From Rhodoluna sp. (lineage in GTDB: Bacteria > Actinomycetota > Actinomycetes > Actinomycetales > Microbacteriaceae), in contig NZ_JAHEIM010000004.1 of assembly GCF_024639375.1 (NCBI RefSeq), positions 59,725-123,724 of the forward strand: a stretch of DNA of 64,000 nucleotides, written 5' to 3'. Below are positions 53,949 to 63,529 of the stretch, piece by piece; position 1 is the stretch's first letter; every line of letters begins with the position of its first letter. The position numbers were made by a program, and so were the translations under genes. The notes under the pieces are model-generated. The model searched no databases and was not told where the DNA came from. It saw only the letters and a list, made by a program, of their open reading frames with translations.

Positions 53949-55415
53949 TTAGTAAGAAGCTAGACCTTCAACACCTTTTAGTTCGCGGGTGCCATTTGCA
54001 TCGGTTGCAACAATGTTTAACGCTGGTGCATCAACGTTGGTCACGATGTCTAGGTGCAATTTGTTCTCACCCTTCACCCACTGCAAACGAATTGAATCTG
54101 CACCAAGCACCTGCCACGAGAACTCACCCTCAAATGCTGCGTGCTTGCGCAAACGAGCCAACGCAATAATCGCCTTGGTTACCGGCTGCTTCAGCGCTTC
54201 TTGAATTTCTGCAGGTGAATAGATGTGACGGTTGGTGTCGCGACCCTGGCCACTGCGAGCAAATAGTTCACGGTCATCCATGCCGTTGAACAAACCAACG
54301 TAGTAAACCTGTGGCTCACCAGGCAAGAAGAACTGCACCGCACGCATTGCAACATAGGCGGTGTCGTTGGCAACGATGTTTGGCAAGGTTGCGTTGATCT
54401 GGTGTGGCAAGGTAAACCACTGTGGCACTACAGATGCGATTGCACTGTGACCCTCGGTGTTCTTCTCGGCAACCTTAAAGATGTAGGCCATTTCATCCTG
54501 AGTAATCAAACCAGGGCGACCATTGATTGGTCCACCATCAATCACGCCGTAACCGTCGTGAGTGTCAAGCACGTTCAAGCAGTTGGTTGGGCGAATCTTG
54601 AACCAGTCGTCTAGGCGATCAACTGTGCCGGTGAAAAACGAGTGCAACAACAGCGGCGCAGTTTGGAAGTCGTAAATTAAATCAACCAGCGGTGAGATGT
54701 CGAGCTGCTGTGTGTAGTGCGCGTGCACTTCAACAAGAACTCGCATGTCATAGCTGTGAATCAACTTGGTGATGTCGCGAACGAAATCCAAAGTTTCTTT
54801 TGTCATGAATGAGTCGGTGCCCGGTGTCTTAACCGCATAGCCAACTGCATCAAGGCGAACAACTTTTACGCCTCCGCTCTTGAGTGCCTCAAGCACGCGC
54901 ACGAGGTATGCCTTGCCTGCATCGTGGTTGATGTCGATGTCAACCTGCGAGGGCATGAAGGTTGTCCACACCAAGCGACGCTTGCCGGCAACTTCATATG
55001 CGGTGAACGGCATGCCTGGGCGTGGGCGATAGAAACTGGTGATGCCATCCTCGGTGCCGCCGTTTGGAAAAACAACATCGAAGGTTAAGAACATGCCGTC
55101 GAATTCAGAGGCCGGGCCTTTTGCTTGCCAGTCTTGAAATTCTGGGGATAGGTATGAGGCGTGGTTCACAATGAGGTCGGCGGTTAGTTCGTGAGTAGCC
55201 GAGATGCGTTTGAAGTCGCTCCAGTCACCTAGGCGAGGGTCAACAATTGAGTGGTCGATTGGGTCGAAGCCAGCGTCGTCACCGTCGTAAGGGTGAAAGA
55301 ACGGCAGCACGTGAATGCCGTCAAAGTCGGCCAATGGGCCGGCCAGCAACTTCTCGATTTCGGCAAGGTTGCCGCCAACGCGCTCGGCGTAAACCAAAAT
55401 GCTGGTACCTGACAT
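53949..55415 (-). CDS. Sucrose phosphorylase-type GH13_18 enzyme
   Basis: The 488-residue GH13 enzyme has DFDGIHVLPFFHPYDGDDAG, ELTADLIVNHAS, the nucleophile Asp in VVRLDAVGYAVKTPG, the acid/base Glu in VLVEVHAHY and LDTHDGYGVIDGG. This fits the sucrose phosphorylase subfamily, which splits sucrose or related glucosides with phosphate to give glucose-1-phosphate; sucrose-6-phosphate or glucosylglycerate phosphorylase cannot be excluded. AAGAGG lies upstream of the ATG. The product would feed pgm. Confidence 0.88.
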   Translation of the reverse strand: MSGTSILVYAERVGGNLAEIEKLLAGPLADFDGIHVLPFFHPYDGDDAGFDPIDHSIVDPRLGDWSDFKRISATHELTADLIVNHASYLSPEFQDWQAKGPASEFDGMFLTFDVVFPNGGTEDGITSFYRPRPGMPFTAYEVAGKRRLVWTTFMPSQVDIDINHDAGKAYLVRVLEALKSGGVKVVRLDAVGYAVKTPGTDSFMTKETLDFVRDITKLIHSYDMRVLVEVHAHYTQQLDISPLVDLIYDFQTAPLLLHSFFTGTVDRLDDWFKIRPTNCLNVLDTHDGYGVIDGGPINGRPGLITQDEMAYIFKVAEKNTEGHSAIASVVPQWFTLPHQINATLPNIVANDTAYVAMRAVQFFLPGEPQVYYVGLFNGMDDRELFARSGQGRDTNRHIYSPAEIQEALKQPVTKAIIALARLRKHAAFEGEFSWQVLGADSIRLQWVKGENKLHLDIVTNVDAPALNIVATDANGTRELKGVEGLASY

Positions 55416-55479
55416 CTTTATACCTCTTTATTAGTCGTCTTCACGGGCGCATGATTGGCGCCTAAACCTCAACCGAACA

Positions 55480-55510
55480 AGGCTACCCAAATTTCTGTAA
55501 GCGTTTACAG
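55480..55510 (-). promoter_or_regulatory. LacI/cre-type operator at the sucrose phosphorylase promoter
   Basis: CTGTAAGCGTTTACAG (55495-55510) has 6-bp inverted arms around a CG centre and matches the LacI-family/cre consensus TGWNANCGNTNWCA. On the minus strand TAGCCT (55480-55485) could be the -10, placing the operator over the -35. It also lies 34 bp upstream of the rlmN -10 element. Confidence 0.65.
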
Positions 55511-55543
55511 TCTTTAGCCAATTGTTATATAAGTCAGGTTGTT

Positions 55544-55549
55544 TACACT
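55544..55549 (+). promoter_or_regulatory. Putative -10 element of rlmN
   Basis: TACACT, 6 nt before the ATG at 55556. Confidence 0.5.
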
Positions 55550-55555
55550 TGATGC

Positions 55556-56746
55556 ATGTCTGAATTACGTCAAGTTCGCCCTAAAACCGAGGGCTGGAAA
55601 CAAAAGCTTGACGAAAAAACTGGTCGCCCGCTGCTTCAGTTTGCTGAGCCAAAGCGTGGCAAGCCACCGGTTCACTGGGTTGACCTAAGTATTGAAGAGC
55701 GCGTAGCCAAGGTAAAAGAGCTTGGCCTGCCAGGTTTTCGTGCCAAGCAGTTGAGCACTCACTACTTCACGCATTACACATCCGCAGCAGCCGACATGAC
55801 CGACCTGCCGGCAACCGGCCGCGACGAGCTGGTGGCCGCACTGATGCCGCCGCTGCTTACCGAGGTAAAGCGACTGCAAACCGACAACGGTGACACCATC
55901 AAGTTTTTGTGGCGCCTGTTTGATGGGGCGCTAGTTGAGTCGGTGCTTATGCGCTACACCGGCCGCATCACACTTTGCATCTCGAGCCAGGCGGGCTGCG
56001 GCATGAACTGCCCGTTCTGCGCCACTGGCCAAGCGGGTCTAACCCGCAACATGAGCGCTGGCGAAATTGTTGATCAGATTGTTCGCGCTAACCAGGCCAT
56101 TGCCGCGGGCGAACTTGGCGGCAGCAAAGCCAAGATGCTGAATGCACCAGAGCGTGTGACCAACATTGTGTTCATGGGCATGGGTGAGCCATTGGCTAAC
56201 TACTCACGCGTGATGAGTGCAGTGCGCACCATGGTTGAGCCACAACCAGATGGTCTTGGTATGAGTGCTCGAAACATCACAGTGTCGACCGTTGGTCTTG
56301 TGCCGGGCATCGAAAAACTTGCTGCCGAAAACTTGCCGGTGACTTTTGCATTGTCACTACACGCACCCGACGACGAACTGCGTGACGAACTTATCCCGGT
56401 GAATTCAAAGTGGAAGGTTGACGATGCACTCGATGCAGCCAAGGCCTACTTTGACAAAACAGGTCGCCGCGTTTCGATCGAGTATGCGCTTATCAAAGAT
56501 ATGAACGATCACGGCTGGCGCGCCGACTTGCTGGGTGAGAAGCTAAATGCACGAGGCCGCGGATGGGTGCACGTTAACCCGATTCCGTTGAACCCAACAC
56601 CTGGTTCGATTTGGACTGCGTCAACTCGCGAACAGACCGATGAATTTATTCGTCGTCTTGAGAAGGCTGGCATTCCAACCACATTGCGCGACACCCGCGG
56701 TAAAGAAATTGACGGTGCGTGCGGGCAGCTTGCCGCTGCCGACTAA
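55556..56746 (+). CDS. rlmN: Dual-specificity RNA C2-adenine methyltransferase RlmN
   Basis: Radical SAM enzyme methylating C2 of A2503 in 23S rRNA and A37 of some tRNAs. The 4Fe-4S motif [11 protein letters not shown] (Cys148, 152, 155) is intact, with [21 protein letters not shown], the [10 protein letters not shown] segment and the C-terminal [18 protein letters not shown] holding the second catalytic Cys. At 396 residues it is full length. Its stop shares 4 nt with the convergent nitroreductase gene. Confidence 0.95.
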   Translation: MSELRQVRPKTEGWKQKLDEKTGRPLLQFAEPKRGKPPVHWVDLSIEERVAKVKELGLPGFRAKQLSTHYFTHYTSAAADMTDLPATGRDELVAALMPPLLTEVKRLQTDNGDTIKFLWRLFDGALVESVLMRYTGRITLCISSQAGCGMNCPFCATGQAGLTRNMSAGEIVDQIVRANQAIAAGELGGSKAKMLNAPERVTNIVFMGMGEPLANYSRVMSAVRTMVEPQPDGLGMSARNITVSTVGLVPGIEKLAAENLPVTFALSLHAPDDELRDELIPVNSKWKVDDALDAAKAYFDKTGRRVSIEYALIKDMNDHGWRADLLGEKLNARGRGWVHVNPIPLNPTPGSIWTASTREQTDEFIRRLEKAGIPTTLRDTRGKEIDGACGQLAAAD

Positions 56747-57477
56747 TTAGTTTTAGGTGAGATTGTAATTTCACTAATCGGCAGTCGTTCTGCTTGAAAA
56801 GTATTCACGACTGCGTCCGACGCATAACCCAAAGCGATTCCGCAAAGTAATTTGTATCCCTTTGGAATTTCAAATTCTTTAGCCACTGCATCTTGCCAAA
56901 TTGCTACCGCACCTTGTGCGCAAGTGCCAAGACCATGAGCCTTTGCCGAAAGCATCAGGTTCTGCATAAACAAGCCAGCATCGCTCGCCGAGTATTTGCC
57001 CAAACTGGTGTGAGTGAAAATAAACAACTCAACCGGCGCACCAAAGAATTCGTAGTTGCGTGCCCACTGTGCATCGCGACCCGCAGCATCGCCACGCTTC
57101 ACACCCAACAATCCATAAAGGTCGGCACCAATCTTGCGACTACGCGGTTTTAGTTCGACAATATATGGCTTGGAAACAATCGCGTTGCTAGTTGGCAATC
57201 CATAGCGGGTGAGGGCTAGGCGGGCTTTTGCCACTAGGCCACCTTGGCGGGCTTTGCTCAGGGCTGCCCATCGAGCTAAGAAGTCGGCGCTGATTCGATC
57301 GCGCACTGGCCCGGTGGCCACGGCAACTTTATAAGGGCGAGTGTTCGACCAGCTTGGTGCCGTCATGGCATCGGTCAAAATGCTTTGGATAATCTCAGCC
57401 GAAACCGGGGTTGGCAAAAAGTCACGAGTGCTTCGGCGCGAGGCGGCAAAGGCTGAGAAATCGTTGGTATTGATCAT
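56743..57477 (-). CDS. Nitroreductase-family flavoprotein
   Basis: An FMN-dependent NAD(P)H oxidoreductase of 244 residues. [17 protein letters not shown] is the N-terminal FMN-phosphate motif, [14 protein letters not shown] follows, and [21 protein letters not shown] and [14 protein letters not shown] are typical. Natural substrate unknown (quinones or nitro compounds in relatives). The ATG at 57477 is preferred because it is preceded by a 6-nt-spaced -10 element and matches the family start. Confidence 0.88.
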   Translation of the reverse strand: MINTNDFSAFAASRRSTRDFLPTPVSAEIIQSILTDAMTAPSWSNTRPYKVAVATGPVRDRISADFLARWAALSKARQGGLVAKARLALTRYGLPTSNAIVSKPYIVELKPRSRKIGADLYGLLGVKRGDAAGRDAQWARNYEFFGAPVELFIFTHTSLGKYSASDAGLFMQNLMLSAKAHGLGTCAQGAVAIWQDAVAKEFEIPKGYKLLCGIALGYASDAVVNTFQAERLPISEITISPKTN

Positions 57478-57483
57478 GTTGCC

Positions 57484-57489
57484 AACGTA
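57484..57489 (-). promoter_or_regulatory. Putative -10 element of the nitroreductase gene
   Basis: TACGTT on the minus strand, 6 nt before the ATG at 57477. Confidence 0.45.
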
Positions 57490-57623
57490 CACCCGTAACT
57501 TTTAGAAATTTTATCTATTCGTAACATCAAACAAACAAATAGTGAATTTTCGAGGTCTAGGCTGAAATTACAAAGCACGTTGGCGTCGTTTCGCGCGCCA
57601 ATCATCACTCTGAAGGAGGACCC

Positions 57624-59222
57624 GTGCGTTTAAAGAAACTATCGCTAGTTGCTGTAGCAATTGCTGCAGCGGTTTCACTGTCACTAACCGGTTGTGCAAC
57701 CGGCAGCAACGGTGGCAACGACAACATTGTTTCGGTTAATGGCTCAGAGCCACAAAACCCACTAATCACAACCAACACCAACGAAGTTGGCGGCGGCTTG
57801 ATCGTAGACAACATTTATGCAGGCTTGGTTTACTACGACGCCGATGGCGCTCCAGTCAACGAAATGGCAGAGTCAATCACTTCAACTGACAACACCAACT
57901 GGACCATCAAGATCAAGAGTGGCTGGAAGTTCACCAACGGTGAAGAAGTGACCGCCGACTCATTCGTAAACGCATGGAAGTATGGCGCGCTATTCAGCAA
58001 CGCCCAGCTAAACAGCTACTTCTTCGATGCAATCGAAGGCTTCTCTTATGAGAAAGACACCGAGCTAACCGGCCTTAAAGTTGTGAGCCCAACCGAGTTC
58101 ACCGTGAAGCTAACCTCAGCTCAGTCTGACTTCCCACTGCGTTTGGGCTACACCTCGTTCATGCCACAGCCACAGGCATTCTTTGATGACCCTAAGGCGT
58201 TTGGTGAGAACCCAATCGGTAACGGCCCTTACAAGCTTGCTGCCGAAGGCGCTTGGAAGCACAACGTAGATATCAACCTAGTGAAGAACCCTGACTACCA
58301 GGGTGGCCGCGTTGCTAAAAACGGCGGTCTAAAGATTGTGTTCTATGCAACTTTGGATGCTGCTTACGCTGACCTACTAGCTGACAACCTTGATGTTCTA
58401 GCCGGCATCCCAGATGCAGCGCTAAAGACTTACAAGAGCGACCTAGGTGACCGTGCGGTTGACCAGGCTGCAGCTATCTTCCAGTCGATCACCATCCCAG
58501 GCCGACTAGCCCACTTCTCGGGTGAAGAAGGCAAGTTGCGTCGTGCAGCGATTTCAGAGGCAATCAACCGCCAAGAAATCATCGACGTTATCTTCAACGG
58601 AACCCGCAAGCCAGCTCGCGACTTCACATCCCCAGTTATTGCTGGTTGGTCTGACTCTCTTGAGGGCGCAAACGTTCTTGACTACAACGCAGAAGACGCA
58701 AAGGCGCTGTGGGCAAAGGCCGACGCAATCTCTAAGTGGTCTGGCAAGTTCGAAATTGGTTACAACGCCGATGGTGGACACCAGGGTTGGATCGATGCAG
58801 TTGCAAACAGCATCAAGAACACTCTTGGCATCGATGCAGCAGGCAAGGCATACCCAACATTTGCTGAGTTCCGCACCGACATCACCGACAAGACCATCAC
58901 CGCCGGTTTCCGCACCGGATGGCAGGCTGACTACCCAGCTCTGGCTAACTTCCTAGCTCCTCTGTACCAGACCGGTGCAGGCGCTAACGATGGCCAGTAC
59001 TCAAGCAAGGAGTTTGACGCTCTGATTGCAAAGGGTAACGCTGCAACTTCTCTAGAAGATGCCAACAAGGCTTACCAGGATGCACAGGTTGTTCTTCTAA
59101 AGGACCTACCTGCAATTCCAATGTGGTATGGCGTTGCTAACGGTGGATACTCAACAAAGGTGTCAGACGTGAAGGTTGGTTGGAACTCAGTTCCAGTGCT
59201 TCACAACATCGTTAAGAACTAA
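57624..59222 (+). CDS. Peptide ABC transporter substrate-binding lipoprotein (SBP family 5)
   Basis: Lipobox LTGC follows a clear signal peptide. The 532-residue mature protein matches DppA/OppA: NPLITTNTNEVGGGLIVDNI, WKFTNGEEVTADSFVNAW, AFGENPIGNGPYKL, AISEAINRQEIIDVI and the C-terminal IPMWYGVANGG. It binds oligopeptides outside the cell. GTG start with AAGGAGGA, the strongest ribosome-binding site in the window, and codon use rich in GGT/GCA/AAC suggest high expression. First gene of a complete importer operon. Confidence 0.93.
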   Translation: MRLKKLSLVAVAIAAAVSLSLTGCATGSNGGNDNIVSVNGSEPQNPLITTNTNEVGGGLIVDNIYAGLVYYDADGAPVNEMAESITSTDNTNWTIKIKSGWKFTNGEEVTADSFVNAWKYGALFSNAQLNSYFFDAIEGFSYEKDTELTGLKVVSPTEFTVKLTSAQSDFPLRLGYTSFMPQPQAFFDDPKAFGENPIGNGPYKLAAEGAWKHNVDINLVKNPDYQGGRVAKNGGLKIVFYATLDAAYADLLADNLDVLAGIPDAALKTYKSDLGDRAVDQAAAIFQSITIPGRLAHFSGEEGKLRRAAISEAINRQEIIDVIFNGTRKPARDFTSPVIAGWSDSLEGANVLDYNAEDAKALWAKADAISKWSGKFEIGYNADGGHQGWIDAVANSIKNTLGIDAAGKAYPTFAEFRTDITDKTITAGFRTGWQADYPALANFLAPLYQTGAGANDGQYSSKEFDALIAKGNAATSLEDANKAYQDAQVVLLKDLPAIPMWYGVANGGYSTKVSDVKVGWNSVPVLHNIVKN

Positions 59223-59236
59223 ATAAATAGCTAAAG

Positions 59237-59273
59237 TCAGAGGGTGACAATCCGAGTGATTGTCACCCTCTGA
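59237..59273 (+). terminator. Perfect 16-bp hairpin between binding-protein and permease genes
   Basis: TCAGAGGGTGACAATC (59237-59252) and GATTGTCACCCTCTGA (59258-59273) pair without mismatch around CGAGT. Only a short T-run follows, so it probably acts as a partial terminator or mRNA stabiliser, raising binding protein over permease. Confidence 0.75.
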
Positions 59274-59299
59274 TTTCGCTAACTAACAAGTAGGCAAAT

Positions 59300-60229
59300 T
59301 TGATCGGCTACATTTTCAAGCGCATTCTTCAAGCGCTGCCCGTGTTTTTTGGCACAACACTGCTCATCTATTTCATGGTGTTCGCAATGCCAGGCGACCC
59401 AATCGTTGCCATGTTTGGCGACCGCGGTGTAAACCAAGCCGTCTATGAACAACTGCGTGCGCAATATCACCTAGACCAGCCGTTCATCGTGCAGTACTTC
59501 ATCTACATCGGTGGAATCTTTCAAGGCGACTTTGGAACTTCATTCTCTGGTCAACCAGTATCCGAAGTTCTAGCCGCAACTTTCCCCGTGACAATTCGTC
59601 TTGCGCTGATGGCCGTGTTCTTTGAGATGTTGGTAGGCGTGGGCGTTGGCCTTGTAGCCGGCCTTCGTAAGGGCAAGCTTTTTGACAACTCATCATTGGT
59701 GATGAGCCTGTTGCTTATTTCAACTCCGGTTTTCGTTATCGCCTTCGTCTTTCAATTCGTGTTTGCCATTCAACTCGGATGGGCCAAACCAACCGTTAGC
59801 GGTGACGCCGGATTCACCGAGCTGTTGCTGCCTGCAATCGTGCTTTCAACACTGGCCGTGGCATACATAGTGCGCCTAACCCGATCATCGGTCATCGAAA
59901 CTTCAGGCCAAGACTTCGTGCGCACCGCCTATGGCAAGGGCCTAACCCGCAGCCGCGTTGTGCGCGTGCACATCCTTAGAAACTCACTGATTCCAGTGGT
60001 CACTTATCTGTCAATCGACTTCGGTGTGCTACTGGTTGGCGCAACCGTCACCGAGGGCATCTTCAACGTGCCGGGCGTTGGCCGCACGCTATACCAAGCC
60101 ATCATCCGCGGTGAAGGCCCAACCGTGGTGTCTTTCGTCACCGTGATGGTGCTCATCTATGTTGCAGTCAACCTGCTAACCGACCTGCTCTATGCAGTGC
60201 TTGACCCAAGGATTCGCTATGGCAAATAA
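59300..60229 (+). CDS. Peptide ABC transporter permease (DppB-like)
   Basis: A 309-residue, six-helix permease with the DppB N-terminus MIGYIFKRILQALPVFFGTT, MPGDPI, and the EAA loop FVRTAYGKGLTRSRVVRVHIL. TVTEGIFNVPGVGRTLYQAI is the conserved C-terminal segment. TTG start with a modest AGTAGG upstream. It pairs with the DppC-like protein encoded next. Confidence 0.92.
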   Translation: MIGYIFKRILQALPVFFGTTLLIYFMVFAMPGDPIVAMFGDRGVNQAVYEQLRAQYHLDQPFIVQYFIYIGGIFQGDFGTSFSGQPVSEVLAATFPVTIRLALMAVFFEMLVGVGVGLVAGLRKGKLFDNSSLVMSLLLISTPVFVIAFVFQFVFAIQLGWAKPTVSGDAGFTELLLPAIVLSTLAVAYIVRLTRSSVIETSGQDFVRTAYGKGLTRSRVVRVHILRNSLIPVVTYLSIDFGVLLVGATVTEGIFNVPGVGRTLYQAIIRGEGPTVVSFVTVMVLIYVAVNLLTDLLYAVLDPRIRYGK

Positions 60230-61196
60230 CACTTCAGGTGGCGCGATGGACCGCCCTGCTAACCGCAACGAACACTACGTTGCCAACTTGGCCGACACCG
60301 CCATGGCCGAAATTGATGCCGTGCGCATCAGTGAAAAACCAACCAACCTTTACTTAGATGCCTGGCGCGATCTGCGCAAGCGCCCGATGTTCTATATCGC
60401 CGGTGTGCTAATCATCATCGCTGCCGTGGCTGCGTTGTTCCCAGGCTTGTTCACTCAGACTGCACCTAACGACATGTGTTTGTTGGCCAACAGCAACGGC
60501 GCACCAACCGATGGTCACCCGCTAGGTTTCACTCGCCAGGGTTGCGACATCTATAGCCGCATTGTTCACGGCACATCAACTTCACTTTCGGTGGGCTTGA
60601 TTGTGACCGTGATGACTATGTTCATCGGTGTTGTGTTCGGTGCTCTTGCAGGTTTCTATGGCAAGTGGGTTGACGCGTTGCTTTCACGCGCGGGCGACAT
60701 CTTCTTCGCGATTCCTTACATCCTTGCTGCAGTGGTAATCATGTCGGTGTTCTCTGACTACCGAAACGTTTGGGTTATTTCAATGGCAATCGGAATCTTT
60801 GCCTGGCCATCCACAGCTCGCGTGCTTCGCGGTGAAATCTTGCGTGTGAAGCAAAGCGATTATGTGATGGCATCTACAGCACTTGGTGTAAGTCGCTTCA
60901 AAATTCTGATGCGTCACGTGCTGCCAAACTCAATTGCACCGGTGATTGCCGTGACCACAATTTCGTTGGCTGCTGCAATTGTTGCCGAGGCAACTCTTTC
61001 GTTCTTGGGTGTTGGCTTGCCAACTTCAACCATGAGCTGGGGCAACGACATCAGTCAGGCGCAGGTTGACCTGCGCACTGCACCTCAGGTTTTGATTTGG
61101 CCATCACTTGCACTTTCAATCACCGCACTGGCATTCATCATGATGGGTGAAGCAATTAGAGATGCGCTAGACCCGAAGGCGAGGGCGCAACGCTAA
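60219..61196 (+). CDS. Peptide ABC transporter permease (DppC-like)
   Basis: The 325-residue permease has an extended soluble N-terminus of about 45 residues, then WRDLRKRPMFYIAGVLIII, the long loop with HPLGFTRQGCDIYSRIVHGT, the EAA loop YVMASTALGVSRFKILMRHVLPN and FLGVGLPTSTMSWGNDI. ATG at 60219 overlaps the upstream permease gene by 11 nt; an in-frame codon 27 nt earlier is less likely. Confidence 0.92.
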   Translation: MANNTSGGAMDRPANRNEHYVANLADTAMAEIDAVRISEKPTNLYLDAWRDLRKRPMFYIAGVLIIIAAVAALFPGLFTQTAPNDMCLLANSNGAPTDGHPLGFTRQGCDIYSRIVHGTSTSLSVGLIVTVMTMFIGVVFGALAGFYGKWVDALLSRAGDIFFAIPYILAAVVIMSVFSDYRNVWVISMAIGIFAWPSTARVLRGEILRVKQSDYVMASTALGVSRFKILMRHVLPNSIAPVIAVTTISLAAAIVAEATLSFLGVGLPTSTMSWGNDISQAQVDLRTAPQVLIWPSLALSITALAFIMMGEAIRDALDPKARAQR

Positions 61197-62836
61197 TGAC
61201 TGCTGCAAACGAAAACACTTCAAACGAAAACTCTGCAATCGAAACCCCGCTACTAAGCATTCGCGATCTTGCCGTTGAGTTTCCGAACTCAAAGGGCGCC
61301 GTTCGCGCGGTAGACAACGTGAGCCTCGACCTGTGGCAGGGCGAAACCCTCGCCATTGTTGGCGAGTCTGGCTCGGGCAAGAGCACCACCGCCCACGCCA
61401 TCATCAACCTGTTGCCGGGAGCCGGTCGCATTGCCGGCGGCTCAATCGAGTTCGATGGGCGCCAACTTGTAGGTGCAAGTTCTCACGCGCTCGAAGCCAT
61501 CCGAGGCCGTGAAATTGGCTTTGTGCCACAAGACCCAATGAGCAACCTCAACCCGGTTTGGTCCATTGGTTTTCAGGTTGAAGAGGCCATCAGCGCCAAC
61601 AACCCGGGAATGAAAAAGAACGAAGTGCGCAAAGAGGCCATCGAGGTGCTCAAGAAGGCCGGCCTTGCCGACGCCGAATCGCGCATGAAGCAATACCCAC
61701 ACCAGTTCTCGGGCGGCATGCGCCAGCGTGTGTTGATTGGCATTGGTCTCTCGGCGAACCCTAGGTTGCTCATTGCCGACGAACCAACATCGGCTTTGGA
61801 TGTGACCGTGCAGCGCACGATTTTGGATCACCTTGCCAAACTGACCAAGGCAACCAAGACATCGGTTATTTTGATCACCCACGACCTAGGTCTTGCTGCC
61901 GAGCGTGCCGAGAAAATTGTGGTGATGTATCGAGGCAAGGTTGTTGAGGCCGGCCCTTCGCTTGAGGTTTTGAAAAACCCGAAGCACCCATACACACAAA
62001 AGCTTGTTGCCGCTCGAAACGCAGCGCCTCGCAAAACGCACGCTGGTGGCGAAGTCGCAGTCTCGGTGAAGAACCTCGAAAAGGTTTATTCAATCAAGGG
62101 CTCTGCATTCAAGAGCACACCATTCACCGCAGTGCAAGGCGTTTCATTTGAAATCAAACGCGGCACCACGCTCGCGCTGGTTGGAGAATCTGGCTCAGGT
62201 AAATCAACCGTTGCCAAGATGCTGCTCGGTCTTGAAAAACCAACCAGTGGCGAAATTGTGATTGATGGCAAAAACATTGCCGGCATGAAGCACCGCGAAC
62301 TGTTTAGCTTGCGTCGTCAAATGCAACCGGTGTTTCAAGACCCATACGGTTCACTTGACCCGCTGCAAAACATCGCCAATACAATTGCTGAACCATTGGT
62401 CACTCACAGGGTTGGCACTCGCAAAGAGCGCGAGGCACGTGTTCGAGAACTGCTCGAAGCAGTTAGCTTGCCTTGGGCGATTTCAACTCGCTACCCAAGT
62501 GAGCTAAGCGGTGGTCAGCGTCAACGCGTTGCGATTGCGCGCGCACTTGCCCTGAACCCAGACTTCATTGTGCTAGACGAAGCGGTAAGTGCTTTGGATG
62601 TGCTCGTGCAGGCCCAGGTTCTTGAACTGCTTGCTCGCTTGCAAGATGAACTCAAGTTGACCTATCTGTTTATTACTCACGACCTAGCTGTGGTGCAAGC
62701 TATTGCAGATCAGGTTGCTGTGATGAACAAGGGTCAAATTGTTGAGTTTGGCAGCACCAAAGACATCTTTGCTAAGCCGCAGCAGGAATACACTCGCAAT
62801 CTGCTTGATGCGATTCCTGGAGCTAAGCTGCTCTAA
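61196..62836 (+). CDS. Fused double ATPase of the peptide ABC transporter (DppD-DppF)
   Basis: A 546-residue protein holding two ABC domains. First half: Walker A GESGSGKSTTAH, signature FSGGMRQRV, Walker B LLIADEPTSALD. Second half: Walker A GESGSGKSTVAK, signature LSGGQRQRVAIARA, Walker B FIVLDEAVSALD. The second Walker B has Ala for the usual Pro-Thr pair (DEAVS). The fusion supplies both ATPase sites of the importer. TAATG overlap with the permease gene. Confidence 0.94.
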   Translation: MTAANENTSNENSAIETPLLSIRDLAVEFPNSKGAVRAVDNVSLDLWQGETLAIVGESGSGKSTTAHAIINLLPGAGRIAGGSIEFDGRQLVGASSHALEAIRGREIGFVPQDPMSNLNPVWSIGFQVEEAISANNPGMKKNEVRKEAIEVLKKAGLADAESRMKQYPHQFSGGMRQRVLIGIGLSANPRLLIADEPTSALDVTVQRTILDHLAKLTKATKTSVILITHDLGLAAERAEKIVVMYRGKVVEAGPSLEVLKNPKHPYTQKLVAARNAAPRKTHAGGEVAVSVKNLEKVYSIKGSAFKSTPFTAVQGVSFEIKRGTTLALVGESGSGKSTVAKMLLGLEKPTSGEIVIDGKNIAGMKHRELFSLRRQMQPVFQDPYGSLDPLQNIANTIAEPLVTHRVGTRKEREARVRELLEAVSLPWAISTRYPSELSGGQRQRVAIARALALNPDFIVLDEAVSALDVLVQAQVLELLARLQDELKLTYLFITHDLAVVQAIADQVAVMNKGQIVEFGSTKDIFAKPQQEYTRNLLDAIPGAKLL

Positions 62837-62839
62837 AGG

Positions 62840-63517
62840 TTATTTGCGTTTAGAAATGCCCTTGTTGGTTAGGTCATACTCAAGGCGACCCAAGAACCAA
62901 GACGCAAAGGTAACGGTGATTACCGAAACCAAAGCCAAGCCGCTGAGCATCAACAGCACTGCAATTGCGCGACCTTCAAAAGTGATTGGGTAGTAGTCGC
63001 CATAACCAATGGTGGTCACCGTCACAAACGCCCACCACACTGCATCACCAAACTGCGTAATCTTTGCACCCGGTGCCAAATGTTCTGCGTCATAAACGCC
63101 AAGTGAGCAAGTGAAGATCAGCAAGGGCAAGATCAATCCGAGGTAAATGCCAATGCGAGCCTGCAAGCTTTGTGCAACGCGGGCAATAAAACCGAGTGCA
63201 ATCACCACACGAAACATTCGGAACGCACGGAACATTGGCAACACCAGCGACACAAACTCAACCAAGTTTTTGCGCATGAACTGACCGCGGTGGCGACTCA
63301 TGAAAAAGCGGGCCACAAAGTCGATGATGAAAATGGCCCAGATGATGTCGCTCACCAAAACAAAGTCAAAGAAAACGCTTGGGCTCCAGTGGCCGAGCAC
63401 CTCAATTGCATAAAGCGCCAGATAGGCCAGGGCCAGCGCGGCCAAAGGCAAGGTTGAGATTTTCTCCCACTTGGCCATTGCCACTTCTGATCGATAAATG
63501 CGCTGTGAGATGCTCAT
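62840..63517 (-). CDS. Voltage-gated-type potassium channel
   Basis: A 225-residue, six-helix channel. The pore loop WWAFVTVTTIGYGDYYPIT has the K+ selectivity filter TIGYGD, and helix S4 is basic (FRAFRMFRVVIALGFIARV). A short basic cytoplasmic C-terminus follows with no RCK domain. Probably sets membrane potential. The ATG has TAGCCT 6 nt upstream. Confidence 0.88.
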   Translation of the reverse strand: MSISQRIYRSEVAMAKWEKISTLPLAALALAYLALYAIEVLGHWSPSVFFDFVLVSDIIWAIFIIDFVARFFMSRHRGQFMRKNLVEFVSLVLPMFRAFRMFRVVIALGFIARVAQSLQARIGIYLGLILPLLIFTCSLGVYDAEHLAPGAKITQFGDAVWWAFVTVTTIGYGDYYPITFEGRAIAVLLMLSGLALVSVITVTFASWFLGRLEYDLTNKGISKRK

Positions 63518-63523
63518 GAAGAA

Positions 63524-63529
63524 AGGCTA
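63524..63529 (-). promoter_or_regulatory. Putative -10 element of the potassium channel gene
   Basis: TAGCCT on the minus strand, 6 nt before the ATG at 63517. Confidence 0.5.

Noticed and set aside
61442..61882. Open frame of 146 codons on the minus strand
   Set aside because: It is the antisense of the first ATPase domain, whose Walker and signature motifs are intact.
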